DNA of 49,893 nt from Candidatus Poribacteria bacterium (lineage in GTDB: Bacteria; Poribacteria; WGA-4E; WGA-3G), in contig VXOP01000382.1 of the NCBI GenBank assembly GCA_009839975.1, forward strand, positions 1,383 through 51,275. Reading direction: 5' to 3'. This document shows, one piece after another, positions 8,457 to 17,348 of this stretch (the first letter of the stretch is position 1; each line of letters opens with the position of its first letter). The position numbers and the translations under genes are program-made. Under the pieces are notes generated by a model. That model saw only the letters and a list, made by a program, of their open reading frames with translations. It did no database searches and was not told the DNA's origin.

Positions 8457-8553
8457 GAGGGTGTGTAAAATTTTTGTAGAGACCCTTTCAGTGTAACGCG
8501 GTTAAAAAATTGTGTAACGCGGTTAAAATGTAACCAAAACTTTACACACTCTC
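8457..8553. repeat. Inverted-repeat element at the recA 3' end with internal direct repeats
   Basis: Two 18-bp arms, 8457-8474 (GAGGGTGTGTAAAATTTT) and 8536-8553 (AAAACTTTACACACTCTC), are inverted copies with 16 of 18 positions matching. Between them, GTGTAACGCGGTTAAAA occurs twice with a 21-bp period (8491 and 8512). The right arm overlaps the recA stop codon. A closely related arm recurs at 32921-32944. It could be a miniature element, or act as a terminator between recA and mpa. Confidence 0.5.
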
Positions 8554-9682
8554 AAGAAGATGTATCCTCAAATTCAGTATCTACTTCTTCTTTTGTCTCG
8601 CCTTCTTCAGTAACACCATCAAATGAATCTGACTGAGCGATTGTACTTAAATTCTCACGAATCTTCTGCTCCAGTTCGGCAGTAATATTGGAATTCTGCT
8701 CTAAGTAGGTTTTGACATTGTTTCGTCCCTGTCCAATTCTCTCATTGTTGTATGAGAACCATGAACCTCTTTTCTGAATATAACCTGCATCAACGGCGAT
8801 GTCCAGCAGGTTGCCTTCTTTTGAGATGCCTTTACCGAATGTTATATCAAACTCAGCTTCTCTGAAAGGGGGAGCGACCTTATTCTTTACGACCTTTACA
8901 AGTACTCTATTTCCGAGCACATCTTGTCCTTCTTTTATCTGTGTTGACCTTCTAATTTCCAACCTAACGGATGCATGAAATTTCAAGGCGAGTCCACCCG
9001 GTGTTGTGTCTGGATTTCCAAACATGATACCTATTTTCTGTCGTATCTGGTTTGTAAAAATTACACATGTCTTGGACTTGTTTGTAACACCAGATAATTT
9101 ACGTAGTGCTTTTGACATCAACCGTGGTAATAATCCGACATGTGCATCACCCATCTCACCTTCAATTTCAGCTTGTGGTGTGAGCGCAGCGACTGAATCA
9201 ATTATAACCACATCAATTGCGCCGCTTCGGATAAGCGTTTCAACGATCTCCAATGCTTGTTCACCTGCATCGGGTTGAGAAATCAATAAGTTCTCAAGAT
9301 TCACGCCTATATTTCGTGCATAAGTAGTGTCCAGGGCGTGTTCTACATCAATAAATGCAGCGATTCCACCCCTTTTCTGTGCTTCAGCAACGATGTGTAA
9401 TGCTAACGTTGTCTTCCCTGTTCCTTCATGTCCAAAGACTTCAACGATTCTACCGCGTGGAACACCCCCAACACCTAATGCCAAATCAAGTGCAAGTGCG
9501 CCAGTAGGTATAACCTCCACTGGAACAACTTCGTCACCTGTTAGACGCATGATGGCACCTTTTCCATAGGCACGTTCAACTTGAGAAATAGCTTGGTCTA
9601 CAGCTTTTCTCTTCTCTGCTGCATTTTTCTGTTCTTCAGCACTTAATTCATTTTCCACATTCGTTCTATCATCTTTCGCCAT
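8552..9682 (-). CDS. recA: Recombinase RecA (full-length copy)
   Basis: The 376-aa DNA strand-exchange ATPase also serves as co-protease for LexA-type repressors. Visible motifs: the N-terminal oligomerisation helix ([20 protein letters not shown]), Walker A GHEGTGKT (84-91), [12 protein letters not shown] (Walker B), loop L1 region [10 protein letters not shown], loop L2 region [10 protein letters not shown] with GNPDTTPGG, and [14 protein letters not shown]. The Walker A departs from the usual GPESSGKT. The C-terminal tail is acidic, as in other RecA proteins. The ATG has a GGAGT ribosome binding site. It is the last gene of the lolA-pgsA-thpR-recA group; a tandem duplication placed a second, broken 5' part at 10904-11278. 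Confidence 0.95.
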   Translation of the reverse strand: MAKDDRTNVENELSAEEQKNAAEKRKAVDQAISQVERAYGKGAIMRLTGDEVVPVEVIPTGALALDLALGVGGVPRGRIVEVFGHEGTGKTTLALHIVAEAQKRGGIAAFIDVEHALDTTYARNIGVNLENLLISQPDAGEQALEIVETLIRSGAIDVVIIDSVAALTPQAEIEGEMGDAHVGLLPRLMSKALRKLSGVTNKSKTCVIFTNQIRQKIGIMFGNPDTTPGGLALKFHASVRLEIRRSTQIKEGQDVLGNRVLVKVVKNKVAPPFREAEFDITFGKGISKEGNLLDIAVDAGYIQKRGSWFSYNNERIGQGRNNVKTYLEQNSNITAELEQKIRENLSTIAQSDSFDGVTEEGETKEEVDTEFEDTSS

Positions 9683-9688
9683 ATTACT

Positions 9689-10264
9689 TTACTCCTTACC
9701 CAAATGAAATCTACTCATCGGCGTATATACTGCTCCAGTTGGGCGCAATTCGCTTTTGACAAGTGTAATCTCATCTACTGCCATAGATGTATTCTGTATC
9801 GTCTGATATTCCTCAAACAGATCAACGTTTCCTCTCAAGTCTTTCTGTTGTCTCAGTCTTGCCAATGTTACATGTGGATGAAATCGTTCATCACTCTTAA
9901 CATCACAGTGCAACAGGGCGTTGTTAATGTATTTACTTAAATCTGTCGTTATGTTTCCCCCTTGCTTTAATCCTATCCATAATACGCGTGGACGTGACAA
10001 ATTCGGAAATGTGCCAATTCCACCAAATTCCAGATAAAAAGGTTTCTGTTTTATTGCGACTTTGTCTATAGCATTACAGACATCAGAAATACTATTTTTC
10101 TTTACGTCCCCAAGGAACTTCAATGTCAAATGGAAGTTTCCGGTTTTTGTCCAAGATGCTTTTCCAATTTCTGTTCTCAATTCATTCTGAATCTTCTCAA
10201 AAACCCTTTGAACGCGGACTGGAATCTCAATAGCAACAAAGCACCTGATGTAAACAGTTTTCAT
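9689..10264 (-). CDS. thpR: RNA 2',3'-cyclic phosphodiesterase ThpR (copy next to intact recA)
   Basis: The 191-aa product belongs to the 2H phosphoesterase superfamily, which opens RNA 2',3'-cyclic phosphates. Both signature motifs are present: FHLTLKFLG near residue 43 and HPHVTLARL near residue 128, supplying the two catalytic His-x-Thr pairs. FVAIEIPVRVQ at the N-terminus is typical. Length is normal (about 180-190). It is identical to 11285-11860 because of the tandem duplication. It sits 6 bp upstream of recA, an arrangement also known in other phyla. Confidence 0.9.
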   Translation of the reverse strand: MKTVYIRCFVAIEIPVRVQRVFEKIQNELRTEIGKASWTKTGNFHLTLKFLGDVKKNSISDVCNAIDKVAIKQKPFYLEFGGIGTFPNLSRPRVLWIGLKQGGNITTDLSKYINNALLHCDVKSDERFHPHVTLARLRQQKDLRGNVDLFEEYQTIQNTSMAVDEITLVKSELRPTGAVYTPMSRFHLGKE

Positions 10265-10287
10265 TCCATTTATCCAACAAAACTAAC

Positions 10288-10881
10288 CTATGTTTTAGCA
10301 GAAAATACTTTACGGTTTCCGTATAAAAATTCAATTCCAGATGCGACAGTTAAAACAACCGGTAGAAGCATCATAAAAAAAATCGGACCATACTGTTGTA
10401 TAACAAACTCTGTGTCTATAAAGAATATTAGTAGAACTAAACTGATAGTAATAATAGTCAGTTGTGTTGCCGTCTTATATTTCCCCCATTTGTTTGCAGA
10501 TATAACATCTCCATTCTTAGCAACGACAAAAATACGGACTGTCGTTACGACGAACTCACGTCCGAGTATAACCACTACCATCCATATAGGAATAAGTCTG
10601 ACATTATTTACTAAAAGTTCATGTTGAAATAGACAGAAACTAATCAGTGCTGTTGCTACTAATACCTTATCAACAATAGAGTCCATGAAACTACCGAATT
10701 CTGTTATACCCTCTTTTCGTGCGATTTTTCCATCTAATAGGTCAGTTATAGCTGCTAGGCCGAAACAGACTGCTGAAGGAAGCATCATTTTCGCACGAAA
10801 GAAGAAGAAAAAAGGGACAGTTAGCAATAAACGCGTAAAAGTCAGAAGATTAGCCAAACGAAAATATTGATGAGAACTCAT
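10288..10881 (-). CDS. pgsA: CDP-alcohol phosphatidyltransferase, PgsA type (left copy)
   Basis: The 197-aa inner-membrane enzyme most likely makes phosphatidylglycerol-phosphate from CDP-diacylglycerol and glycerol-3-phosphate. The family motif DG(x2)AR(x8)G(x3)D(x3)D is complete in DGKIARKEGITEFGSFMDSI-VD (about residues 49-71). The start NLLTFTRLLLTVPFFFF and several hydrophobic helices fit PgsA. In this copy the region 5' of the ATG is the duplicated tail of lolA and then truncated recA, not intact lolA. It is identical to 11884-12477. Confidence 0.88.
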   Translation of the reverse strand: MSSHQYFRLANLLTFTRLLLTVPFFFFFRAKMMLPSAVCFGLAAITDLLDGKIARKEGITEFGSFMDSIVDKVLVATALISFCLFQHELLVNNVRLIPIWMVVVILGREFVVTTVRIFVVAKNGDVISANKWGKYKTATQLTIITISLVLLIFFIDTEFVIQQYGPIFFMMLLPVVLTVASGIEFLYGNRKVFSAKT

Positions 10882-10903
10882 AAATGCCTATTTTTCCGAA
10901 AAA

Positions 10904-11278
10904 TCAATCACCTCTGCATCCTGTGTCCAGGGCGTGTTCTACATCAATAAATGCAGCGATTCCACCCCTTTTCTGTGCTTCAGCAACGATGTGTAATGCT
11001 AACGTTGTCTTCCCTGTTCCTTCATGTCCAAAGACTTCAACGATTCTACCGCGTGGAACACCCCCAACACCTAATGCCAAATCAAGTGCAAGTGCGCCAG
11101 TAGGTATAACCTCCACTGGAACAACTTCGTCACCTGTTAGACGCATGATGGCACCTTTTCCATAGGCACGTTCAACTTGAGAAATAGCTTGGTCTACAGC
11201 TTTTCTCTTCTCTGCTGCATTTTTCTGTTCTTCAGCACTTAATTCATTTTCCACATTCGTTCTATCATCTTTCGCCAT
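10904..11278 (-). pseudogene. recA: Truncated recA (first 119 codons) created by tandem duplication
   Basis: The first 119 codons are identical to the intact recA. After HALDT the frame crosses the duplication junction at 10922/10923, reads GCRGD out of frame through the lolA tail, and stops at 10904. The fragment keeps the N-terminal helix and Walker A but lacks Walker B, both DNA-binding loops and the C-terminal domain, so it cannot be an active recombinase. If translated, it would be a 124-aa RecA N-terminal fragment with its own normal start and ribosome binding site. It could poison RecA filaments; that is speculation. Confidence 0.9.
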
Positions 11279-11284
11279 ATTACT

Positions 11285-11860
11285 TTACTCCTTACCCAAA
11301 TGAAATCTACTCATCGGCGTATATACTGCTCCAGTTGGGCGCAATTCGCTTTTGACAAGTGTAATCTCATCTACTGCCATAGATGTATTCTGTATCGTCT
11401 GATATTCCTCAAACAGATCAACGTTTCCTCTCAAGTCTTTCTGTTGTCTCAGTCTTGCCAATGTTACATGTGGATGAAATCGTTCATCACTCTTAACATC
11501 ACAGTGCAACAGGGCGTTGTTAATGTATTTACTTAAATCTGTCGTTATGTTTCCCCCTTGCTTTAATCCTATCCATAATACGCGTGGACGTGACAAATTC
11601 GGAAATGTGCCAATTCCACCAAATTCCAGATAAAAAGGTTTCTGTTTTATTGCGACTTTGTCTATAGCATTACAGACATCAGAAATACTATTTTTCTTTA
11701 CGTCCCCAAGGAACTTCAATGTCAAATGGAAGTTTCCGGTTTTTGTCCAAGATGCTTTTCCAATTTCTGTTCTCAATTCATTCTGAATCTTCTCAAAAAC
11801 CCTTTGAACGCGGACTGGAATCTCAATAGCAACAAAGCACCTGATGTAAACAGTTTTCAT
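11285..11860 (-). CDS. thpR: RNA 2',3'-cyclic phosphodiesterase ThpR (right copy)
   Basis: The product is the same 191-aa protein as at 9689-10264, with both HxTx motifs intact. It lies between the pgsA copy that follows lolA and the truncated recA, so it keeps the ancestral upstream context (lolA-pgsA-thpR) but has lost a functional recA downstream. Both copies look fully functional from sequence; if the duplication is real, gene dosage is doubled. Confidence 0.88.
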   Translation of the reverse strand: MKTVYIRCFVAIEIPVRVQRVFEKIQNELRTEIGKASWTKTGNFHLTLKFLGDVKKNSISDVCNAIDKVAIKQKPFYLEFGGIGTFPNLSRPRVLWIGLKQGGNITTDLSKYINNALLHCDVKSDERFHPHVTLARLRQQKDLRGNVDLFEEYQTIQNTSMAVDEITLVKSELRPTGAVYTPMSRFHLGKE

Positions 11861-11883
11861 TCCATTTATCCAACAAAACTAAC

Positions 11884-12477
11884 CTATGTTTTAGCAGAAA
11901 ATACTTTACGGTTTCCGTATAAAAATTCAATTCCAGATGCGACAGTTAAAACAACCGGTAGAAGCATCATAAAAAAAATCGGACCATACTGTTGTATAAC
12001 AAACTCTGTGTCTATAAAGAATATTAGTAGAACTAAACTGATAGTAATAATAGTCAGTTGTGTTGCCGTCTTATATTTCCCCCATTTGTTTGCAGATATA
12101 ACATCTCCATTCTTAGCAACGACAAAAATACGGACTGTCGTTACGACGAACTCACGTCCGAGTATAACCACTACCATCCATATAGGAATAAGTCTGACAT
12201 TATTTACTAAAAGTTCATGTTGAAATAGACAGAAACTAATCAGTGCTGTTGCTACTAATACCTTATCAACAATAGAGTCCATGAAACTACCGAATTCTGT
12301 TATACCCTCTTTTCGTGCGATTTTTCCATCTAATAGGTCAGTTATAGCTGCTAGGCCGAAACAGACTGCTGAAGGAAGCATCATTTTCGCACGAAAGAAG
12401 AAGAAAAAAGGGACAGTTAGCAATAAACGCGTAAAAGTCAGAAGATTAGCCAAACGAAAATATTGATGAGAACTCAT
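11884..12477 (-). CDS. pgsA: CDP-alcohol phosphatidyltransferase, PgsA type (right copy)
   Basis: The 197-aa product is identical to that of 10288-10881, with the complete CDP-alcohol phosphotransferase motif. This copy retains the original neighbour: the lolA stop is 6 bp upstream of its ATG, so lolA and pgsA are probably co-transcribed. Both proteins serve envelope biogenesis (lipoprotein transport and phospholipid synthesis), which makes the pairing sensible. Confidence 0.88.
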   Translation of the reverse strand: MSSHQYFRLANLLTFTRLLLTVPFFFFFRAKMMLPSAVCFGLAAITDLLDGKIARKEGITEFGSFMDSIVDKVLVATALISFCLFQHELLVNNVRLIPIWMVVVILGREFVVTTVRIFVVAKNGDVISANKWGKYKTATQLTIITISLVLLIFFIDTEFVIQQYGPIFFMMLLPVVLTVASGIEFLYGNRKVFSAKT

Positions 12478-12483
12478 AAATGC

Positions 12484-13206
12484 CTATTTTTCCGAAAAAT
12501 CAATCACCTCTGCATCCTCTGGTACGTTGAACTTAAATACATCTGAAGACAATTCTTGGTCTCGTTTTATCTTAGAGAGTGATGTGATCACGCTTCGACG
12601 ACTCTTATCCGGGAACTCTATTACATACCCAAACTGGACAGGTAGCCAGTCCTTCTCTTGAACCCAAATCTCAAGTGTCTCTTTTTCTGTGTTTTCATCA
12701 GATGTTTTATTATTTGTTCTATTTAGCAGATGCGGTTTAGGTGTCAGTCTTATCTGAAATACTCCTTTTGCATTTGCAGCCTCATCTGGCACCAACTCCA
12801 TATCCCAATTCTCCGATACATCTTCAAGAGATGCCCCGATACCAGGTAGAATCTCACGACGTTCAGAAGTATCCCATTTTCTTTTATTTACTTGTTTGTA
12901 TAAAGGTACATAAGACCATGCGTAAGAACCATCTAAAACGATAACTTTTACAATCTGTTTGGGATTCTTTGGTGAGACAAATTCCTTTCGCAGCAGATTT
13001 GGCTTGCCGAATGTAAAGTGTCCAGTTGTCACATTTTTGCGTGTCTTATAGAGTGTGGTCTCCTGAAATTCTGCACTGAAGTTTTTTGACTTATTGTAAG
13101 CAGTTTTGAAATTTTCAAAAATCTCGTCCACTGTAAAACTGTGTCCATTGACAACAATTACAACGCTTAGACAAAATAAAATTAGCAAATACCGCAGATG
13201 TTTCAC
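12484..13206 (-). CDS. lolA: Outer-membrane lipoprotein carrier protein LolA
   Basis: The 240-aa product is a periplasmic chaperone that moves lipoproteins from the inner to the outer membrane. It has a Sec signal peptide (YLLILFCLSVVIVVNG), then FSAEFQETTLYKTRKNVTTG with the FGKPNLLRKEFVSPKNPKQI segment characteristic of LolA, and DGSYAWSYVPLYKQV. The start is GTG at 13206 with a good AGGAG ribosome binding site eight bases upstream. Its presence implies a diderm cell with outer-membrane lipoproteins. The last 12 codons or so are duplicated at 10887-10922 as part of the tandem repeat. Confidence 0.87.
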   Translation of the reverse strand: MKHLRYLLILFCLSVVIVVNGHSFTVDEIFENFKTAYNKSKNFSAEFQETTLYKTRKNVTTGHFTFGKPNLLRKEFVSPKNPKQIVKVIVLDGSYAWSYVPLYKQVNKRKWDTSERREILPGIGASLEDVSENWDMELVPDEAANAKGVFQIRLTPKPHLLNRTNNKTSDENTEKETLEIWVQEKDWLPVQFGYVIEFPDKSRRSVITSLSKIKRDQELSSDVFKFNVPEDAEVIDFSEK

Positions 13207-13280
13207 TCTGAATCTCCTATGATGTCAAATGAGGAACACTATTTGTTAGGCAAATAGTATATCACAACCAATTGTGCCTG

Positions 13281-13703
13281 TCAATCATATTTTTCTGCTT
13301 TCTCGTTTTGCATAACTTCAGAAAACTCGGCATCTGAGACGAGTAATCGTGTCCAATCCGTTAGTTCTACTTCAAGATCAATTGCATCATCTAATGCATA
13401 ATAGACAAGTCTTTCTAAAGTCTCGGCAAGGTGCGTATTCCGAAAAAGTGCTTGGAACCATATACTGAAGGATTTTATCGCATCCGCTGATTCTGAGAAT
13501 ACCCATAAAATCACTCTACAGAAATCCAGTCCTTCGTCAACCGATTGCTGTGAAATCCACACACCCTCTGGAAACCCACGAAACAGGGGTAATAGGTCTG
13601 CTATGACAACAACCCTATCATGGTCAAGGTATGAAATCTCTGGTGATATGTCAAATTGGATAGCGTATTTATGCGTAAGGAGTTCAGTATCATCTTTTTT
13701 CAA
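13281..13703 (-). CDS. Hypothetical protein, 140 aa
   Basis: I do not recognise a family. The product is soluble-looking and acidic at the C-terminus, without signal peptide or membrane segment. Visible segments include DHDRVVVIADLLPLFRGFPE and LVYYALDDAIDLEVELTDWT. The only usable start is TTG at 13703, since an in-frame TAG lies nine bases before it and no ATG occurs early; AGGAAA is upstream at a rather long distance. It sits between the DUF6785-like membrane gene and lolA on the same strand, with short gaps, so co-transcription is possible. Confidence 0.6.
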   Translation of the reverse strand: MKKDDTELLTHKYAIQFDISPEISYLDHDRVVVIADLLPLFRGFPEGVWISQQSVDEGLDFCRVILWVFSESADAIKSFSIWFQALFRNTHLAETLERLVYYALDDAIDLEVELTDWTRLLVSDAEFSEVMQNEKAEKYD

Positions 13704-13741
13704 TATAAACTATTTCCTGTATATAACAATACTAATCAAGA

Positions 13742-15673
13742 TTAAAGTGAATGTCCTGCCCCCGATGATGGCATGTATAGATTCAACGCAAAACTGATTA
13801 GACTCAAAACACTTCTCGGAATAAAGTCCCCTAATACCAAACCGAGAAAGAAAGGAATTGCTTTACGATAGGTATGCCATCCAGAGAACCGTAGGATCAT
13901 GAGTTTGAGAAACCAACTTACCATCACAGGAAACCAGAAATAGATCAGTCCACCCCACGAAGCACCCGAGAGAACATAACCTGATGGATGCAAAGTCCAC
14001 CATAGTAGACGAGTCCGCAGAAAATGCAACAGGAAGACAAAACCGAACCCTCCACTCATAAAGGCGATAGAACCCACATTCGCTTCTCTTGGATGTTGCA
14101 ACCAACTTTGAAGCGGATTGAAACTCTCCCAACCAAAGTGACCTACATGTCCTTGACACCTTGCAAGGACACCGTAGTGATATGCAACTTGTAGATATGT
14201 CCAAAATGTAGCAACTGCACCGACACCGATAGCAAGAGCCATGCTCATAACCAATGTCTTACCAGGGATACGTGCTTGATCTCCAATCCGCAAGGATTCT
14301 ATCTGGTTTGGCATCGGATGTGAACGATTACAACGGTTAAAAGCGTATAGAAAAGTCATGACAGTTAGGTTCGGAGCACCCAAAACTCGCGTACCGATGG
14401 TATTGACCATGATCTGACGTGGATTGATACCGATGACCTCATGGTACGGTGGACCTAACTCTGCACGCACCCGACCAATTGCTAAGGCAAACGCGATGAA
14501 GAGTAGATAGAAAACTGTGATGACCCATAGCGACATTCCAGCGAAATAGCAGAACCCAAATACACCACCAACACTAAGAACGGATAGAATTGCTGTTGTC
14601 CGATATGTCAAAGGTTCATTTGCATCATCACCTCGCTCAAGACCTATAGCATGTCTGAGAAACCTTATTATATGTCTTCGTCCCATCCAAAGCGTTAGTG
14701 CTGCGATCCCGATCCATGCACCGGATGCGCGGTCATTGAGTCCAAGTCTACTGATATTGGTTACCCCAACAGCACTTGCTATCACCCGTTCTGCCCGCGT
14801 AAGCCAGAAGAAAAACCATGTTGAGAACGATAGATCCAGCGGCATAAAATACGTCAATCCGACAATCGCAAGGTTGAAGGACATTGAAACATATCCCACA
14901 GCACTCCAAGGTCGTTCCGTTATGTGTCTGTCAAGTCTGTAACTTGATGGAAATGCGGGTATCACAGGAAACAGGTCATGTAAACCTGCTAATACACGTA
15001 ACAGCGCAGCAATACCGAAACCAATCCAGAGTGAACGTAATTTGAAAAAACTACGGTTCGTTGTCATCTGTAGGGGTAATTGGGTTAATGGGAAGCTTAA
15101 TTTTTCGCGTTCCATCCACTGCTTGCGAAGTAGCAGCCCCAGGCAGAGTAAAGATCCGTATAGGATAAAGATAAAACCGGACCAAATCAGAATCGGTTTT
15201 ATCCATACGGTTAGATGTTCTGACAGATAGAAACTGGATTCACCTTCATAATAGCCTGCCAACCATTCTGGATCATGCACTGTCATCCAATCGGGAATAT
15301 GGTGTAGAAAGAGTTGTGCCCATTCGTTTTCAGCACTTTCGAACCAGAACGGATGCGCCAATGTTCCCATCAGAATTGCCATCATTGCATGACCTGAGAT
15401 CGTAGAGACCATCGTCACCATGATGTAGATCAATAGCAATTCAGCACGCGTAAAGGCAGCACGCGGTGATATTCTCCTTAAGACGAAGTTCAGCGCGAGA
15501 AGGACGACTAATGTAAAAACAGCGTTGGAAAAAGGAGAGACAAGTGTATAGACTGCGTACCAAAGTTCACTTGCGATACCGACCCAGTACGCATTCACGA
15601 TGACAAGGACTAAACCTACTAGTATCGCTTTCTTGGAGATTACCTCATTGGACGTTGCGGGTGGTGGATGCAT
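13742..15673 (-). CDS. DUF6785-like multi-pass membrane protein
   Basis: The 643-aa polytopic inner-membrane protein has roughly a dozen hydrophobic helices, beginning with ILVGLVLVIVNAYWVGIASE and TLVVLLALNFVL. The text FTRAELLLIYIMVTMVSTIS, the LLLRKQWMEREKLSFPLTQLP loop, and GRVRAELGPPYHE match the DUF6785/DUF6784 type common in Planctomycetes and Poribacteria, as I recall it. Its overall architecture is reminiscent of oligopeptide transporter-like proteins. The function is unknown; no catalytic motif is visible. The ATG at 15673 has only a weak ribosome binding site. It follows the S41 protease gene with a gap of about 40 bp. Confidence 0.7.
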   Translation of the reverse strand: MHPPPATSNEVISKKAILVGLVLVIVNAYWVGIASELWYAVYTLVSPFSNAVFTLVVLLALNFVLRRISPRAAFTRAELLLIYIMVTMVSTISGHAMMAILMGTLAHPFWFESAENEWAQLFLHHIPDWMTVHDPEWLAGYYEGESSFYLSEHLTVWIKPILIWSGFIFILYGSLLCLGLLLRKQWMEREKLSFPLTQLPLQMTTNRSFFKLRSLWIGFGIAALLRVLAGLHDLFPVIPAFPSSYRLDRHITERPWSAVGYVSMSFNLAIVGLTYFMPLDLSFSTWFFFWLTRAERVIASAVGVTNISRLGLNDRASGAWIGIAALTLWMGRRHIIRFLRHAIGLERGDDANEPLTYRTTAILSVLSVGGVFGFCYFAGMSLWVITVFYLLFIAFALAIGRVRAELGPPYHEVIGINPRQIMVNTIGTRVLGAPNLTVMTFLYAFNRCNRSHPMPNQIESLRIGDQARIPGKTLVMSMALAIGVGAVATFWTYLQVAYHYGVLARCQGHVGHFGWESFNPLQSWLQHPREANVGSIAFMSGGFGFVFLLHFLRTRLLWWTLHPSGYVLSGASWGGLIYFWFPVMVSWFLKLMILRFSGWHTYRKAIPFFLGLVLGDFIPRSVLSLISFALNLYMPSSGAGHSL

Positions 15674-15710
15674 TAATAAAGCTAGCCTTACGAACCTGCA
15701 TTAGGAGCAA

Positions 15711-17249
15711 CTATCCCGAAATGTCTGTCAATGATTGCAGCTCTGTTCCTAAATGATCCATTATATCATCAAGTGTTTTATACAACTGAAGTGTATCTCC
15801 GACCTTGTCAGACGTGATGATACGAATTGCTTCCTGTAGTTGCGTGTCGTGTCTCAAATTTACGATCTGTTCAATGCCGACATTGCGATTAAATAGCTGT
15901 TCTGCCCGATACGTTAGCCATCGCAAACTCACACGGAAGCCATCAGCGGCAAGTTCCTGTCTAAATTGGGGTAACGTTGCTTCAAGCCGAGTAAAATCCT
16001 TTGGTAATTCGCTAGTGCGTTTAGTTTCATCTTCAATCCAGTCAGTTACATAATCTTCAATGGCATTTTTTTCTGCAACAAGACGTTGCATGACCTGTTC
16101 GATTCTATCAGGTGGTTCAGTGGATATAGGTATGTGTGGGGAAATGCCAGATTTGTCTATAGATGTTCCGTTTGGGGTATAGTAGGATGAAATCGTAAGG
16201 GAGACTGCACCGATTCCCCTTATAGGATATCGTTTCTGAACGACCCCTTTCCCGTAGGTTTTCTCACCGATGAGGATCCCTCTACCGGTATCTTTAATTG
16301 CACCTGCAACGATTTCGGAAGCACTTGCACTATATTCATCTACGAGGATAACAAGGGGAATATCTGTATCACATAAAACATCTGAATGCGCGGGATATTG
16401 TTCGTTAAAGGAATTGTTTCTACCTTTAGTTGAGACGATGACTCCATTGTCAATAAAAGCGTCCGCAATATGGTAAGCAGCATCAAGTAAGCCACCGTGA
16501 TTGTTTCTCAGATCAAGGATGAGTGCCTGCATTCCTGCATTATTGTGTGATGCCAGTGCCTTGTTGAACTCTTCTTCTGTGCCGCCTGCGCGATCGGTGC
16601 CGATAAACTTTGATATTCTGATATAACCGATACCATCATCCAACATCGTAGAGGTAACGCTCGGTATAGAAATCTTAGCACGTTTCAACCGAATATCAAA
16701 GGGTTCAAGATATTTGCGTTGCACCGTAATTGTCACATCAGTATTCACGCGACCGCGTAGCAGATCCACGACATCGTCAAGTGTCATACCTGTTCTTTCA
16801 CCGAGATATATCTGCTTACCATTGACTCTTGTGATATAGTCACCTGCTTGAAGTTGTGCAGATTCGGCTGGTGTTCCCGGCATCGGTTTGGAGATTTTGA
16901 CAAAACCGCGATGATCTGGATAGATACTCACACCGAGTCCACCGAATTGTGCGTTGTATAGGTTCTCCACAGAACGTTTATGGTCACGTTGAGACAGGAG
17001 GAATGTGTAAGGGTCATCAAGAGCGAGTAATGCCCCTTTAATTGCGCCGTGGTACATTGCATTTTTGTCTACAGGCTTATAATAATTGTCTTCAGCGGTT
17101 CTGATGGCATCATCAAGTGCTTTATTCAAAGCCTTAAGGCTTATATGGGCATTGTCACTTGTCGCAAATCTTTCATTTGAATTAATAATTAGCAACGGGA
17201 GACCTATAGCGATAATTAGAACGATGATTGATAAAGTAAATCTTTTCAT
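15711..17249 (-). CDS. S41 family C-terminal processing peptidase (CtpA/Prc-like)
   Basis: The 512-aa exported serine protease has an N-terminal signal anchor (LSIIVLIIAIGLPLLII), a PDZ domain (about 100-180; GGLGVSIYPD, PAESAQLQAGDYITRVNG) and the S41 catalytic domain (about 195-390). The Ser/Lys dyad is Ser309 in EYSASASEIVAG and Lys334 in GEKTYGKGVVQ, at the 25-residue spacing known from E. coli Prc. DLRNNHGGLLDAA and SSYYTPNGTSIDKSGISPH are further family signatures. These proteases trim or degrade envelope proteins at free C-termini. A C-terminal extension of about 120 residues (390-512) is helical and has no recognised function. Confidence 0.9.
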   Translation of the reverse strand: MKRFTLSIIVLIIAIGLPLLIINSNERFATSDNAHISLKALNKALDDAIRTAEDNYYKPVDKNAMYHGAIKGALLALDDPYTFLLSQRDHKRSVENLYNAQFGGLGVSIYPDHRGFVKISKPMPGTPAESAQLQAGDYITRVNGKQIYLGERTGMTLDDVVDLLRGRVNTDVTITVQRKYLEPFDIRLKRAKISIPSVTSTMLDDGIGYIRISKFIGTDRAGGTEEEFNKALASHNNAGMQALILDLRNNHGGLLDAAYHIADAFIDNGVIVSTKGRNNSFNEQYPAHSDVLCDTDIPLVILVDEYSASASEIVAGAIKDTGRGILIGEKTYGKGVVQKRYPIRGIGAVSLTISSYYTPNGTSIDKSGISPHIPISTEPPDRIEQVMQRLVAEKNAIEDYVTDWIEDETKRTSELPKDFTRLEATLPQFRQELAADGFRVSLRWLTYRAEQLFNRNVGIEQIVNLRHDTQLQEAIRIITSDKVGDTLQLYKTLDDIMDHLGTELQSLTDISG

Positions 17250-17348
17250 GTGAGTACCCCAATGCAGATAAATTGTATTTTACTTCGGTATCTGTTTATT
17301 TTCTCTCATTAATTCTATCACGAATCCTATATTCATGCAACGGTAATT

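Larger units (their letters stand above)
9327..10922. repeat. Tandem duplication of 1,596 bp, left copy
   Basis: Comparing 9327-10922 with 10923-12518 shows the same sequence at a fixed offset of 1,596 bp; I saw no difference in the stretches compared, and all encoded proteins are identical. The unit runs from inside recA (after codon 119), through thpR and pgsA, to the last codons of lolA. Bases at the junction (…CATCCT/GTGTCC…) share nothing with the outer flanks, so there is no microhomology. Confidence 0.9.
10923..12518. repeat. Tandem duplication of 1,596 bp, right copy
   Basis: This is the second unit of the duplication starting at 9327. It holds the truncated recA start, thpR, pgsA and the true end of lolA. 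The right boundary is where lolA continues (12519 onward). Confidence 0.9.

Noticed and set aside
8512-8528. CRISPR-like direct repeats at GTGTAACGCGGTTAAAA
   Set aside because: Only two 17-bp copies with a 4-bp spacer; not an array.
10130-10627. Plus-strand open frames opposite thpR and pgsA, and other long antisense frames
   Set aside because: They mirror genuine minus-strand genes with clear family motifs and have no recognisable protein features.
11285-12477. Second thpR and pgsA as diverged paralogues
   Set aside because: They are identical to 9689-10881 at a constant offset of 1,596 bp, so they are one duplication and not paralogues.
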